A DNA stretch of 64,000 nt from Sporosarcina sp. FSL K6-1508 (GCF_038007465.1 NZ_JBBOXF010000001.1:894501-958500), one strand, 5' to 3'. Shown: positions 7,878 to 16,701, counted from the stretch's first letter. Numbers and translations are program-made. The notes: a model not told the origin generated them from the letters alone.

Positions 7878-9299
7878 ATTAATTATCACTAGTGTTGCAT
7901 AAAAAAATGATTTAAAATTCTTACTATTTATTTTTACGGCGTTGAGCCAAAAAGATATACACTCCAATAAAGGTGGTCCGTCCATTTGGTTTTTATTTAC
8001 AATTAGACATTTGCGGCAACGACAGTTTAGTTGTTACGGGACTGCTGTCCCTTTGATTTTACGAATCCAAATATGTGCAGGTTTCCAAAGAGAAGCCTTT
8101 AAATAGCGACTAATTTTCAAGATTTTATGTTTACTCCGTGTCTTTATTTGCACCAACACATTCAAGCAATATACGATGAGTGCGATATATACCTGATTAT
8201 GAATGGCCCATTCGCTTTGACCATAGAACTTTTTGATGTTCAAATGTTGTTTGATCCATTTAAAAAACAGTTCAATTGCCCAGCGTGATTTGTACATCTC
8301 GGAGATTTCGTCTGCACTCAGGTCAAACCGATTGGTGATGAGTTGTAGTTCATTCCCTTTCGAGTCTATTACTTTGAGTAAGCGAAAGATGTTTTCAGCA
8401 CGATTTTGAGTTGTACCAATCAACACCGCTTGATCCGATAATACCGTTGTGCCTTCTGGCAATTGGAAGTCTTCACATTCATGGATTACTGCATTTTTAC
8501 GTAGTCTGGATAAGAAAAAGTAGCCGTCATCTGTCATGCGATCGAAACGTTCGTAATCTAAATATCCACGGTCGAAAACATACATGCATTCCTTGTCATC
8601 AACCATGACTTCAAGCTGATTACGATCATGTTCATTCGCTGTTGTAAGCACAGCTTTTTCAGGATAGGACGTTCCTTTTTCCATAAACACAAGACGTAAA
8701 TGAAGCTTTACCCCAGCTTTCGTTTTGCGGAATTTAGCCCATCGGTGATTGGTTAAATTGAGTGGCAATGTGCTCGAATCAATGATTTTTAAAGGCATAG
8801 TGATTTTGGCATAATTTGTTTTTTGATGAATTTGCGCGACTAAATCAAGAAAAAGTTGTTGAAATAGCACGGGATTCATTCCATTGAGCCTGCGGGATAA
8901 TTGAGAAACGCTTATAGAATCAAGGTTTGTGCTGACTTGAAGATGTTTATTAAAAAGACAATCACTCAGCGCGTGCAGACTTTCCGTTTCATGAAGCTGT
9001 GCAAAAAGCAGTAATTTTAAGAATGAATCTGTCGTAAGTTTCTTCGTATAAGCATCTAATCTCATTGTTTTCACGTTTTCTTCAACTAATTGAATATTAA
9101 TAGGTGAAAACCATTGTCCAAATGAAGTTTTTCGTGTAATCTTGTCCATGAGTAGTTCCTTTTTTAGTGGATTTGGACGGGTTACCACCTGACTTTATCC
9201 ATTATAAAGGAATTTTTTTATGCAGAAAATAAAGTTAGTGAACATTTCGGGAACTTTTTATATTGAATATATTTTAATGCAACACTAGTGATTAATTAT
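7878..9299. mobile_element. IS4-type insertion sequence with 9-bp target duplication
   Basis: The element proper spans 7887-9290 (1404 bp). Terminal inverted repeats begin CACTAGTGTTGCAT at 7887 and end ATGCAACACTAGTG at 9290. The 9-bp direct repeat ATTAATTAT flanks both ends (7878-7886 and 9291-9299), which marks a real, fairly recent transposition. It carries one full transposase gene on the minus strand. It lies between the divergent CBS and LytTR genes and interrupts no coding sequence, but may separate the LytTR gene from upstream promoter elements. Confidence 0.93.
8034..9149 (-). CDS. IS4 family transposase
   Basis: 371 aa from ATG 9149, chosen because AAGGAA lies just upstream; an in-frame GTG at 9188 is also possible. 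The DDE catalytic residues are visible: D in KIIDSSTLPL, D in VFDRGYLDYERFD, and E in the YxxRWAIELFFKWIK signature (Y-2-R-3-E-6-K) typical of IS4. An N-terminal DUF4372-like region precedes the catalytic domain. The frame is uninterrupted and the ends are intact, so the element could be active. Confidence 0.93.
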   Translation of the reverse strand: MDKITRKTSFGQWFSPINIQLVEENVKTMRLDAYTKKLTTDSFLKLLLFAQLHETESLHALSDCLFNKHLQVSTNLDSISVSQLSRRLNGMNPVLFQQLFLDLVAQIHQKTNYAKITMPLKIIDSSTLPLNLTNHRWAKFRKTKAGVKLHLRLVFMEKGTSYPEKAVLTTANEHDRNQLEVMVDDKECMYVFDRGYLDYERFDRMTDDGYFFLSRLRKNAVIHECEDFQLPEGTTVLSDQAVLIGTTQNRAENIFRLLKVIDSKGNELQLITNRFDLSADEISEMYKSRWAIELFFKWIKQHLNIKKFYGQSEWAIHNQVYIALIVYCLNVLVQIKTRSKHKILKISRYLKASLWKPAHIWIRKIKGTAVP

Positions 9300-9381
9300 A
9301 AATTCATATAAAAAAATATCTAGTATAATAGAGAGAACGAAAAAATTAAATCGTGAAATGAATATACAAGGAGTCATAAAG

Positions 9382-10026
9382 ATGGAAAATTTAAGCCTTA
9401 GTGCACTTTTAGATGTGATTGGTGAAGTGTTTTCAGATGAGATCTCTATAGTCGTATCGAATACGGAAGAGTACCTCTATTATCTTCCCAGCAAGCGGGT
9501 CGATTTGAAAATTAGACCGGGCGATCCGGTAAAAGAAGGGACGATTGCACAGAAGGCAATTACTCAGAAACAAAAAGTGTCCGAGTTCATCAATCGCGAT
9601 GTGTTCGGTGTCCCTTATCATGGTATGGCTGTTCCATTTTATCATGATGGAAAACTGGAGGGCTGTGTAACTGCGATATACCCGGCCTACACAGATGGGA
9701 AATCTGTTGTTACTGTTAAGACATATGACGGATGGATTCCTGTCCCTTTTGAGAGCGTAAAATATGTCGAAGTGAAAGAACGGAAAACATATGTTGTGGC
9801 AGAGGGCTTTTTAGGGACCCACAAGAACACTTTACAAGAATTTGAATATTTGTTGCCCCGCGAGTCATTTGTACGATGCCATCGCTCCTTTATCGTAAAT
9901 GTCCACCATATAAAGGGGATTTATCCTGATATGCACTCGACTTTTGTCTTGGAAATGGATAATGGAACAAGGATTCCGGTCAGTCAATCGTATTCCAGTT
10001 ACTTTCGTAAGCTCCTTGGGTTTTAA
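9382..10026 (+). CDS. LytTR DNA-binding transcriptional regulator
   Basis: 214 aa from ATG 9382, chosen because AAGGAG is nine bases upstream; an earlier in-frame ATG at 9358 has no such site. The C-terminal third (about 130-214) is a LytTR domain (ESVKYVEVKERKTYVV...RCHRSFIVNVHHIKGIYPD...IPVSQSY). The N-terminal part looks like a small sensory domain, PAS/GAF-like, without a receiver domain. It precedes the acetyl-CoA hydrolase/transferase gene in the same direction and probably regulates it in response to a metabolite. A TATAAT-like -10 lies at 9324-9329; the DNA just upstream is the IS end. Confidence 0.85.
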   Translation: MENLSLSALLDVIGEVFSDEISIVVSNTEEYLYYLPSKRVDLKIRPGDPVKEGTIAQKAITQKQKVSEFINRDVFGVPYHGMAVPFYHDGKLEGCVTAIYPAYTDGKSVVTVKTYDGWIPVPFESVKYVEVKERKTYVVAEGFLGTHKNTLQEFEYLLPRESFVRCHRSFIVNVHHIKGIYPDMHSTFVLEMDNGTRIPVSQSYSSYFRKLLGF

Positions 10027-10067
10027 CTTGAATCTGCGAAAGCGGACTAAACTCACCGCATCCTGAG

Positions 10068-10105
10068 GCAATAAGGAGGGAGGCTGTTCAATCCCTCTCT
10101 GTTGC
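10068..10105 (+). promoter_or_regulatory. Strong hairpin without U-tract after the LytTR gene
   Basis: Positions 10068-10081 pair with 10092-10105 in 13 of 14 positions (including G-T pairs) around a 10-nt loop. No T run follows, so it is not a classic terminator. The rest of the 10027-10300 gap holds an imperfect inverted repeat (TACTTGA/TCAAGTA near 10169-10195). I found no convincing LytTR direct-repeat pair. Confidence 0.5.
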
Positions 10106-10300
10106 ACCCTTAGATCAAACATGCACGCAAGCATAATTCAAAATACGATCACCATTTTGTCGGAGAGTACTTGAATCATGCTGCTCCAATCAAGTATTTA
10201 AGTACTTTACCCGAAAATTCCTTATCCAACACCTAATTCCTCCTACATGTAAGAGCTTACGTTAAAATTAACTAAAAGTTATGAAAAGAGGCATCTGTGG

Positions 10301-11815
10301 ATGGAAACTCATATGGATCGAATTAAAAATGTTCAGTTGAGGGATGTCGTTGTCCCGCCGGAAGAAGCGGCATCTTGGATTAAAGACGGTATGACGCTTG
10401 GATTAAGCGGGTTTACACGCGCGGGTGACGCGAAAGCCGTTCCACTGGCATTGGTGAAACGTGCAGAAACGGAAGCGTTCAAAGTAAATGTTTTTACAGG
10501 CGCCTCATTAGGGTCTGACATCGATCGACTGTTTGCTGAAGCAGACATTATACATAAAAGATTACCGTTTCAAGCTGATCCGACGATGCGGAAAAAAATT
10601 AATGACGGTGAGCTTCTGTTTGTGGATCATCATTTGTCGCATACCGCGGAACTTATTCGTGCTGAAGTTGTCGAGCCAATTGACTTTGCAATTTTGGAAG
10701 CGGTTTCAATAACGGAAGACGGAATGATTATTCCAACGACCTCGGTCGGTAACTCATTGACGTTCGCGCAACATGCAAAAGCAATTATTATAGAAATTAA
10801 TATGGCGCAGTCTACGCAATTGGAAGGGCTGCATGATTTATACGATCCGGGTAAACAGGGTGAAAGGTCGCCGATTCAGTTAATGAATGTAGATGACCGT
10901 ATTGGTACGATTGGAATTCCTATTGACATGAAAAAGGTAAAAGGAATCGTCTTCACAGATCAACTGGATTCTCCTTCTACGATTGTAGCGCCTGATCAAG
11001 AAACAGAAATTATGGCAGAGCATTTATTAACATTCCTTCGTACTGAGGTTCAAGCGGGGCGATTGACTGAACGTCTGGCACCATTACAGTCAGGAATTGG
11101 ATCGGTAGCGAATGCAGTTCTTCACGGAATGATCAACTCAGAGTTCAAGGATTTAGAAGTGTATTCAGAAGTACTGCAGGATTCTGTGTTTGATTTGATT
11201 GATGCAGGAAAAGTCCGATTTGCTTCTTGCGCTTCGATTACATTATCCGAAAAGAAGATGGATCAAGTCTTTAATAATTTTGAACAATACCGAGACAAAA
11301 TTATCATGCGCCCGCAGGAAATTTCGAATCATCCAGAAATCATCCGCCGTCTAGGCTTGATTTCCATCAATACAGCACTTGAATTGGATATCTATGGAAA
11401 TGTCAACTCGACGCATGTTTCAGGAACGAAAATGATGAATGGCATCGGTGGTTCGGGTGACTTTGCTCGCAATGCACGCCTCGCTATTTTCGTAACAAAG
11501 TCAACGGCAAAAGGCGGTAATATTTCAAGTATCGTTCCGTTTGTTTCGCACGTTGACCACACTGAGCATGACGTTGATATTATCGTGACAGAGCAAGGCT
11601 ATGCAGATTTACGCGGGCTTGCACCAAGGGAACGTGTTGAACTCATCATTGAACGTTGCGCACATCCGACGTACCGCGGACAACTTCGCGCGTACTACAA
11701 AGAGGCGCTTGAAAGAGGCGGTCAAACCCCGCATGTCTTGGAAAAAGCATTTTCATGGCATACAAATTTAGCGAAGAACGGCACGATGCGCGAGTTTGTT
11801 GAGAAGTTGGTTTAG
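10301..11815 (+). CDS. Acetyl-CoA hydrolase/transferase, succinyl-CoA:acetate CoA-transferase type
   Basis: 504 aa, the usual length for Cat1/AarC-type class I CoA-transferases, which move CoA between an acyl-CoA and acetate through a glutamyl-CoA intermediate. The likely catalytic glutamate lies in DLEVYSEVLQDS (about residue 290). The CoA-pocket motif GIGGSGDFARNA is at about 385-396. AGAGG is nine bases before the ATG. It is cytosolic and plausibly works in acetate handling or TCA bypass. The LytTR gene upstream is the likely regulator. It ends at a strong terminator. Confidence 0.88.
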   Translation: METHMDRIKNVQLRDVVVPPEEAASWIKDGMTLGLSGFTRAGDAKAVPLALVKRAETEAFKVNVFTGASLGSDIDRLFAEADIIHKRLPFQADPTMRKKINDGELLFVDHHLSHTAELIRAEVVEPIDFAILEAVSITEDGMIIPTTSVGNSLTFAQHAKAIIIEINMAQSTQLEGLHDLYDPGKQGERSPIQLMNVDDRIGTIGIPIDMKKVKGIVFTDQLDSPSTIVAPDQETEIMAEHLLTFLRTEVQAGRLTERLAPLQSGIGSVANAVLHGMINSEFKDLEVYSEVLQDSVFDLIDAGKVRFASCASITLSEKKMDQVFNNFEQYRDKIIMRPQEISNHPEIIRRLGLISINTALELDIYGNVNSTHVSGTKMMNGIGGSGDFARNARLAIFVTKSTAKGGNISSIVPFVSHVDHTEHDVDIIVTEQGYADLRGLAPRERVELIIERCAHPTYRGQLRAYYKEALERGGQTPHVLEKAFSWHTNLAKNGTMREFVEKLV

Positions 11816-11826
11816 TAAACAAATAG

Positions 11827-11866
11827 AAAAAGGGTTGCCCAATTGAGGGTAACCCTTTTTCTATTT
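11827..11866 (+). terminator. Rho-independent terminator
   Basis: AAAAAGGGTTGCCC pairs with GGGTAACCCTTTTT around AATTGA, followed by a T-rich tail. It ends the CoA-transferase gene and is symmetric enough to work in both directions. Confidence 0.9.
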
Positions 11867-11877
11867 TTATAGTGGGG

Positions 11878-12118
11878 GCTATTTGATCGGGTAGCTAGCA
11901 TATAAGCTATAAGCTTGCCAACCGATCAAATAGCATGAGAGACCGCTCATATAAGCTTGCCAACCGATCAAATAGCATGAGAGATCGCTCATATAAACTT
12001 GCCAACCGATCAAATAGCATGAGAGACCGCTCATATAAACTTGCCAACCGATCAAATAGCATGAGAGACCGCTCATATAAGCTTGCCAACCAAACATATA
12101 GCGTGTACGACTGAGCAT
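11878..12118. repeat. Five-unit 42-bp tandem repeat with inverted-repeat head
   Basis: Units start at 11909, 11951, 11993, 12035 and 12077. Units 1-4 differ at only a few bases and unit 5 is degenerate. Each unit holds ATGAG-AGACCG-CTCAT, a small hairpin. The array opens with a 13-bp perfect inverted repeat, GCTATTTGATCGG (11878-11890) against CCGATCAAATAGC (11922-11934). Because 42 is a multiple of three, minus-strand frames stay open and give 14-residue repeats, but there is no credible start. It occupies the gap between the CoA-transferase terminator and the TauE-type gene. Confidence 0.93.
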
Positions 12119-12174
12119 ATATCGCGTTACAATTAATCTGATACACTTGAAGTGATAGAGAAAGCGGTGTTAGA

Positions 12175-12882
12175 ATGACAATTTTCATATTTATTAGCAT
12201 TATACTTTTTGCATCCATTTTACAGACAAGTACAGGATTTGGTTTTTCGATCATGGCGACACCTTTTCTACTCATGATTTTCAATCCGATGGAGGCCATT
12301 CAGATAAACCTAGTTTTGTCGCTTGTTATTTCAAGCGCACTTATTGCCAAAATACGTAAAGATGTGGACACAGACCTATTAAAAAAGTTGATAATCGGGA
12401 GCTTATCTGGACTGCCAATTGGTATCATTTTGTTCATTTCGGCGGATATCAACAAATTGAAAACGGGCATAGGCATTGTTCTTCTTTTGCTAACACTGCT
12501 GCTTGTCCTGAACCTTCGAATTAAGAGAACTAAACGTGGGGACTTTGTTGTTGGCGGATTATCCGGTACATTGACGACAGGAATTGGCATGCCAGGTCCG
12601 CCGCTTTTACTCTACTTTGCAGGAACTGCTATGCAAAAAGAAACATTACGTGCAACGACACTCGCGTTTTATTTATTCATTTATTCCGTTAGTCTACTCA
12701 TTCAAGTGCTTTTTGTTGGTACAACTAAAGGTATCTGGACCTCAATCGGAATGGCACTGCCGCTAGTATTTGCTGGATTGTATCTAGGACAACTACTATT
12801 CCGTCATATCAGTCAAAAGACCTTTCGGATTTTCACATATGGCATTTTACTATTTACGGGCGTTTATTTATTAATAAAATGA
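12175..12882 (+). CDS. TauE/SafE family membrane transporter
   Basis: 235 aa with about seven hydrophobic helices. The repeated-domain pattern QTSTGFGFSIMATPFLL near the N-terminus and GTLTTGIGMPGPPLLLYF in the middle are the paired signatures of the TauE/SafE (DUF81) family, which exports sulfite, sulfoacetate or related organosulfur anions. The specific substrate is unknown. The Shine-Dalgarno site is weak. The gene starts 57 bp after the tandem repeat and is followed after 31 bp by an NmrA-like oxidoreductase, possibly in one transcript. Confidence 0.8.
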   Translation: MTIFIFISIILFASILQTSTGFGFSIMATPFLLMIFNPMEAIQINLVLSLVISSALIAKIRKDVDTDLLKKLIIGSLSGLPIGIILFISADINKLKTGIGIVLLLLTLLLVLNLRIKRTKRGDFVVGGLSGTLTTGIGMPGPPLLLYFAGTAMQKETLRATTLAFYLFIYSVSLLIQVLFVGTTKGIWTSIGMALPLVFAGLYLGQLLFRHISQKTFRIFTYGILLFTGVYLLIK

Positions 12883-12913
12883 GAAAGTTATTTATAGAAT
12901 GGAGATGTTTCTT

Positions 12914-13531
12914 ATGAAAATCGCATTGTTTGGAGCAACAGGGCGCGTAGGTGGAGAAGTCCTAAAATTAGCATTGGTAGAAGGGCATGAAGTGACGGTA
13001 CTTGTCCGTTCACCTGAGAAATTGGAACGACATGATAGGTTAACGATTATCCAAGGTGATGTCCGTGATGTTGTAGCAGTTTCGAATGCCGTTGCTGGAA
13101 TGGACGTTGTATTCAGTTCGTTAGGTACAGACCAGACAACAACGTTGACTGAGGCAGTTCCTCATATGATAAGAGCGATGGAGGATACAGGAATTAATCG
13201 GCTAGTCACAATTGGGACAGCGGGCATCTTGCAAAGTAAGATTAATCCCGAAAAACTGCGTTATGAAGCTGGAGATACAAATCGCCGGCTAACTTTTGCG
13301 GCGGAGGAGCACCATAAAGTGTATGACATGCTGCGTCAATCGGGGCTTGAGTGGACAATTGTCTGCCCTACTTATTTACCGGATGGTGTGGCAGTGGGTG
13401 ACTACAGAACTGAGCGCGACTTGTTGCCAGAGGACGGTAAACAAATATCCGTTGGTGATACAGCTGCTTTTGCTTACGATGAACTACTGCAAGGCAATAA
13501 TATCGGTTTTCGTGTAGGAATTTCATATTAA
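12914..13531 (+). CDS. NAD(P)-binding NmrA/SDR-like protein
   Basis: 205 aa from ATG 12914, chosen because GGAG lies nine bases upstream; the in-frame ATG at 12899 overlaps that site. The N-terminal dinucleotide-binding motif is ALFGATGRVGGEV (GxxGxxG). The GDVRD and VVFSSLG segments match atypical short-chain dehydrogenases of the NmrA/BVR-B group. It is a cytosolic oxidoreductase or redox sensor with unknown substrate. Two terminators follow. Confidence 0.78.
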   Translation: MKIALFGATGRVGGEVLKLALVEGHEVTVLVRSPEKLERHDRLTIIQGDVRDVVAVSNAVAGMDVVFSSLGTDQTTTLTEAVPHMIRAMEDTGINRLVTIGTAGILQSKINPEKLRYEAGDTNRRLTFAAEEHHKVYDMLRQSGLEWTIVCPTYLPDGVAVGDYRTERDLLPEDGKQISVGDTAAFAYDELLQGNNIGFRVGISY

Positions 13532-13541
13532 TAAACAGAGT

Positions 13542-13608
13542 AGTACTGTCGTTGTCAGTGCTATTTTTGCTCGGAAAAGCATCACTCTTTTATGGAGTGA
13601 TGCTTTTT
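13542..13608 (+). terminator. Two tandem Rho-independent terminators
   Basis: The first is AGTACTG-TCGTTGT-CAGTGCT followed by ATTTTT (13542-13568). The second has a long stem, AAAAGCATCACTC against GAGTGATGCTTTT (13575-13608), and ends in T5. Confidence 0.88.
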
Positions 13609-13652
13609 ATTTGGAAAATAAAAAGTTACTTTGCTGGCCACAATAGTAACAA

Positions 13653-13668
13653 TGTTTCATGTGAAACA
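13653..13668. promoter_or_regulatory. parS-like site (one mismatch to ParB/Spo0J consensus)
   Basis: TGTTTCATGTGAAACA differs from the consensus TGTTnCACGTGAAACA only at position 8. It lies in the noncoding 13609-13975 gap inside a looser outer inverted repeat (TAACAA...TTGTTA). Apart from this site I see nothing else in the gap. ParB binding to this imperfect site is an inference. Confidence 0.5.
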
Positions 13669-13975
13669 CTTTGTTGTTAACCCCATAGTAACGGGCAAAA
13701 CCCCCCATCCCGATTGAAGTTTCACTTTATAAATTAGTTCCAAAAAATGGCTGAAATGAAAATGAAGATCATCCGTTATTCTTCTTTCCCAAGCAACTGC
13801 AATTTTTACTTGAACGTTGTAACCACTCTTGTCTCTCGGTGAAACTGTCGTGATTATTTAGCCAAAAGTGAGGCGGAAACGTACTAGTCTAAATGAAGAC
13901 CTTATTATTATCTTATTTAAGAAAATGGTTAATCAACAGACGTGGAATAAGTGAGTAGTATATTTCATTAAATAG

Positions 13976-14347
13976 TTATACTGCTATTTCACTCATCAGC
14001 GCATGCGTATTCCCCTCAGTATCATTGAAAAACACCATCCACGTTTCTGTGGAGTCCATTTTTGCGACGATATGCGGTTTATCGATAAATGAAACTCCTT
14101 TTTCTTTCATCTGACTATAGCTTTGTTTGATGTCATCTACTTGAAAATAAAGGACTGAACTTGCGTTTGTGAATTGTTCTGTTTCGGGCAGACTAAGCAT
14201 TAAACGGACGTCATCGCAGTCGAAGAAAGCCATTGTATCCGTGTTGAATAAAAGTGGTAGTTCAAGCAAATCTTTATAAAATGAAATAGCCCGATCGATA
14301 TCATTTATAGGTATGCCAATCTGGCCAATATTTTTCAATTTTGTCAT
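13976..14347 (-). CDS. VOC-family (glyoxalase/bleomycin-resistance fold) protein
   Basis: 123 aa, the standard single-module length. Paired beta-alpha-beta modules are visible: IGQIGIPINDIDRAISFYKDLLELPLLF at the N-terminus and VLYFQVDDIKQSYSQMKEKGVSF in the middle, ending with FFNDTEGNTHALMSE. The terminal Glu is a typical metal ligand position. It may be a dioxygenase, lyase or binding protein; the substrate is not evident. It is monocistronic and diverges from a GNAT gene 80 bp away. Confidence 0.78.
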   Translation of the reverse strand: MTKLKNIGQIGIPINDIDRAISFYKDLLELPLLFNTDTMAFFDCDDVRLMLSLPETEQFTNASSVLYFQVDDIKQSYSQMKEKGVSFIDKPHIVAKMDSTETWMVFFNDTEGNTHALMSEIAV

Positions 14348-14427
14348 AAATAGTCCCGCTATTCAGTCATCTCTTTATTTAGTATAGCATATCGATTTTT
14401 TATTTAACGAAATGGAGGAGCAAGTAG

Positions 14428-15111
14428 ATGGACGTTCTTTATAGTGGTTCGTTGAAAGAAGGTCACCCGTTTTATATACGAAGATTGTATTTGGAAGATC
14501 TTGAGGCGATTTTACATGTACAAAAAGAAATACTCCATGTCCTTGATAATCCAAGTTCATTATCTTCACTGTCAAAAAAAGAGTATGAATATATTTTGAC
14601 CGGCGGCGGTAAGATGGTAGGAGTATTTGCAGATGGCTGGCTTGTTGCATTCCGTGCGCTACTTGTGCCAGGTGCGGATGAAGAACATCTCGGTTCAGAT
14701 GTGGGACTCGATTCAACAGAATTGGGCTCTGTCATTTACCAGGAAATATCGAATGTATCCCCTCGGTATCGTGGACATCGCTTGCAAAAGATTATGGCGG
14801 AAGTTTTAATGGAGCAATTGAGAAAAGAGGACTATAAATATGTCTGCGCGACAGTGGCACCATTCAATATTGCAAGTTTAAAGGACAAGTTTGCACAGCA
14901 GATGGAAATAGCCGCGTTAAAAAAGAAGTATGGCGGATTGTTGCGTTATGTTTTTGTAAAACAACTTCATAGAGAAGGGGAAGAGCGGAAAGAAGAGCAA
15001 TTCATCCCAATGCAAGATACTAAATCTCAGCAAGATCTTTTAGAAGATGGGTGGCGAGGAACAGACATTTCTGGAGGCCCTGATGGATGGCTAGTGCGTT
15101 ATTGTAAATAG
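14428..15111 (+). CDS. GNAT family N-acetyltransferase
   Basis: 227 aa. The acetyl-CoA-binding motif A is present as SPRYRGHRLQKIMAEVLMEQL (about residues 111-131), in the QxxGxG/A loop position, followed by a beta-strand and VAPFNIASLKDKFA, which fits motif B. The remaining C-terminal part is charged and unassigned. GGAGGAG precedes the ATG. The substrate is unknown. It is followed by a terminator shared with convergent mgtE. Confidence 0.75.
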   Translation: MDVLYSGSLKEGHPFYIRRLYLEDLEAILHVQKEILHVLDNPSSLSSLSKKEYEYILTGGGKMVGVFADGWLVAFRALLVPGADEEHLGSDVGLDSTELGSVIYQEISNVSPRYRGHRLQKIMAEVLMEQLRKEDYKYVCATVAPFNIASLKDKFAQQMEIAALKKKYGGLLRYVFVKQLHREGEERKEEQFIPMQDTKSQQDLLEDGWRGTDISGGPDGWLVRYCK

Positions 15112-15142
15112 GAAGTTTAGCCACTTTCGTAACAATTTAAAA

Positions 15143-15179
15143 AGGAGCGACTTCACCCAATCGAGTAAAGTCGCTTCCT
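15143..15179. terminator. Terminator between convergent genes
   Basis: GGAGCGACTT pairs with AAGTCGCTTCC with a small bulge. T-rich sequence lies on the minus-strand exit side (TTTAAATTG). It separates the GNAT and mgtE genes. Confidence 0.7.
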
Positions 15180-15186
15180 CATCGTT

Positions 15187-16545
15187 TTACATCAATTTTG
15201 AAATGAACATCGTCGCAATTCCGAAATAAATCAAAAGCGACAATATATCGTTGATGGTAGTAATAAGCGGACCCGATGCAACTGCAGGATCTACTTTGAA
15301 TTTGTGCAAGATAAGCGGAATGATAGTCCCCGCCAGCGTTCCGATAATAAGTGTGATAAGTAAAGAAGAGCCGACAACAAGGCCAAGTACAAAACTGCCT
15401 TGCCAAGTATAAGCAATAATCGAAATAACAACGGAACATACAATACCGATAATAATGCCGACTAACAGTTCTCGGAAAATAAGTTTTAACATTTTTTTCG
15501 TATCAAGATCTTCAGAAACAAGGCCACGCACGACGACAGCAAGTGATTGTGTTCCAGTATTTCCGGTCATGCCGGCAATCATAGGCATGAAGAAGGCGAG
15601 CGCGACAACGGCCTCAAGCGTCGCTTCAAAACGAGAGATAATGCTGCCGGAAACAAGTCCAATGAATAGCAGTAAAATTAGCCATGGCAAACGTCTTCGG
15701 GCAGCGACTAACGGTTTCGTTCTGAAGTCAATTGCTTTCCCGGAGGCGAGTAGCATTTCAATATCTTCGTTTGCTTCCCGGACGACAATATCAAGGACGT
15801 CATCCACCGTGATGATACCGAGCAGAACACCTTCGTCATCAGTGACCGGCATGGAGATGAAATCGTAACGACCAATAATTTTAGCTACTTCTTCTTGCTT
15901 GGTCAGCACGCCTACTTTCACGACGTTCTGTGACATGATTTTTTCTATCTTAGCGTTGGGTTCTGCAAGTAACAGATCGCGGTAAGAGACAACACCGATA
16001 AGTTTTTTGTCATCGTCAATGACATACAGATAATTCAAGTACTCTGCAAGTGCAGAGTAACTCTTCAGTTTTTTCACTGCACGCTCCACTGAATACGATT
16101 GATGAATCCATACGAAACGATTTGTCATTACACGACCGGCAGTTTTTTGCGGGTAATTCATGATCTGCCGGATGATGTCCATTTCTTCTTGTTTCATTTC
16201 AGCAATTAATGCATCCGTCTCATTTTGGGAGAGTCCAGATAACAGGAAGGCAAGGTCATCATTTTTCATAAGGTCTAAAATATCCGTAGAACGGGCAGGC
16301 CCGATTGTTCGTAAAGCATGAAGCTGATCATCCTGTGATAAGTGGCGTAATAATCCAGTTAATTCATCCAATGTAAGGAATTCTAAAAATAATGGCCGAT
16401 GTTTCACAGGTAAATGTTTATACTGGTTTGCAATATCGAACGGTTTTAATTCCTTGATGATTTCATGGAACGTCTCTTTTTTTCCATCTTTCAATACTTG
16501 AATTAACGCAGTTGGGATGCCGTTCTCAAGATCTTTATGAGCCAA
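15187..16545 (-). CDS. mgtE: Magnesium channel/transporter MgtE
   Basis: 452 aa from TTG 16545. That start has GAGAGG eight bases upstream, while the in-frame GTG at 16554 touches the same site. Architecture is classic: an N-terminal superhelical domain (about 1-125), two CBS domains (about 130-250; VMTNRFVWIHQSYSVERAV, IMSQNVVKVGVLTKQEEV) and five membrane helices. The Mg-pore motif MPMIAGMTGNTGTQSLAVVVRGL lies near residue 340. It conducts Mg2+ across the cytoplasmic membrane and is gated by cytosolic Mg2+. I see no M-box aptamer upstream. Confidence 0.95.
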   Translation of the reverse strand: MAHKDLENGIPTALIQVLKDGKKETFHEIIKELKPFDIANQYKHLPVKHRPLFLEFLTLDELTGLLRHLSQDDQLHALRTIGPARSTDILDLMKNDDLAFLLSGLSQNETDALIAEMKQEEMDIIRQIMNYPQKTAGRVMTNRFVWIHQSYSVERAVKKLKSYSALAEYLNYLYVIDDDKKLIGVVSYRDLLLAEPNAKIEKIMSQNVVKVGVLTKQEEVAKIIGRYDFISMPVTDDEGVLLGIITVDDVLDIVVREANEDIEMLLASGKAIDFRTKPLVAARRRLPWLILLLFIGLVSGSIISRFEATLEAVVALAFFMPMIAGMTGNTGTQSLAVVVRGLVSEDLDTKKMLKLIFRELLVGIIIGIVCSVVISIIAYTWQGSFVLGLVVGSSLLITLIIGTLAGTIIPLILHKFKVDPAVASGPLITTINDILSLLIYFGIATMFISKLM

Positions 16546-16701
16546 CGTATACACCTCTCTTTAAAAGTGATGAGAGATGGATCAGTGTACTGCCGTTTCT
16601 CTCTCTATACCTTTATCCCCCATTCCATTCATCGGAAAACCATTTTCGTTTGTTTCATCCAAAGTAAAAACGTACTTAACTACCAGGGAGGCGAAGACGG
16701 T

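Noticed and set aside
10258..10283. LytTR direct-repeat operator before the CoA-transferase gene
   Set aside because: Two GTT-containing 9-mers exist, but their 17-bp offset does not match the usual 21-22 bp.
11909..12118. CRISPR array
   Set aside because: Units are contiguous 42-bp copies without unique spacers, and no cas gene is near.
11907..12299. Minus-strand open frames of 79 and 130 codons encoding 14-residue repeats
   Set aside because: They exist because the 42-bp repeat period is a multiple of three, two frames are open at once, the longer one runs antisense into the TauE-type gene, and neither has a ribosome site.
16555..16701. M-box magnesium riboswitch upstream of mgtE
   Set aside because: The gap to the divergent gene is under 150 bp and shows none of the M-box conserved segments.
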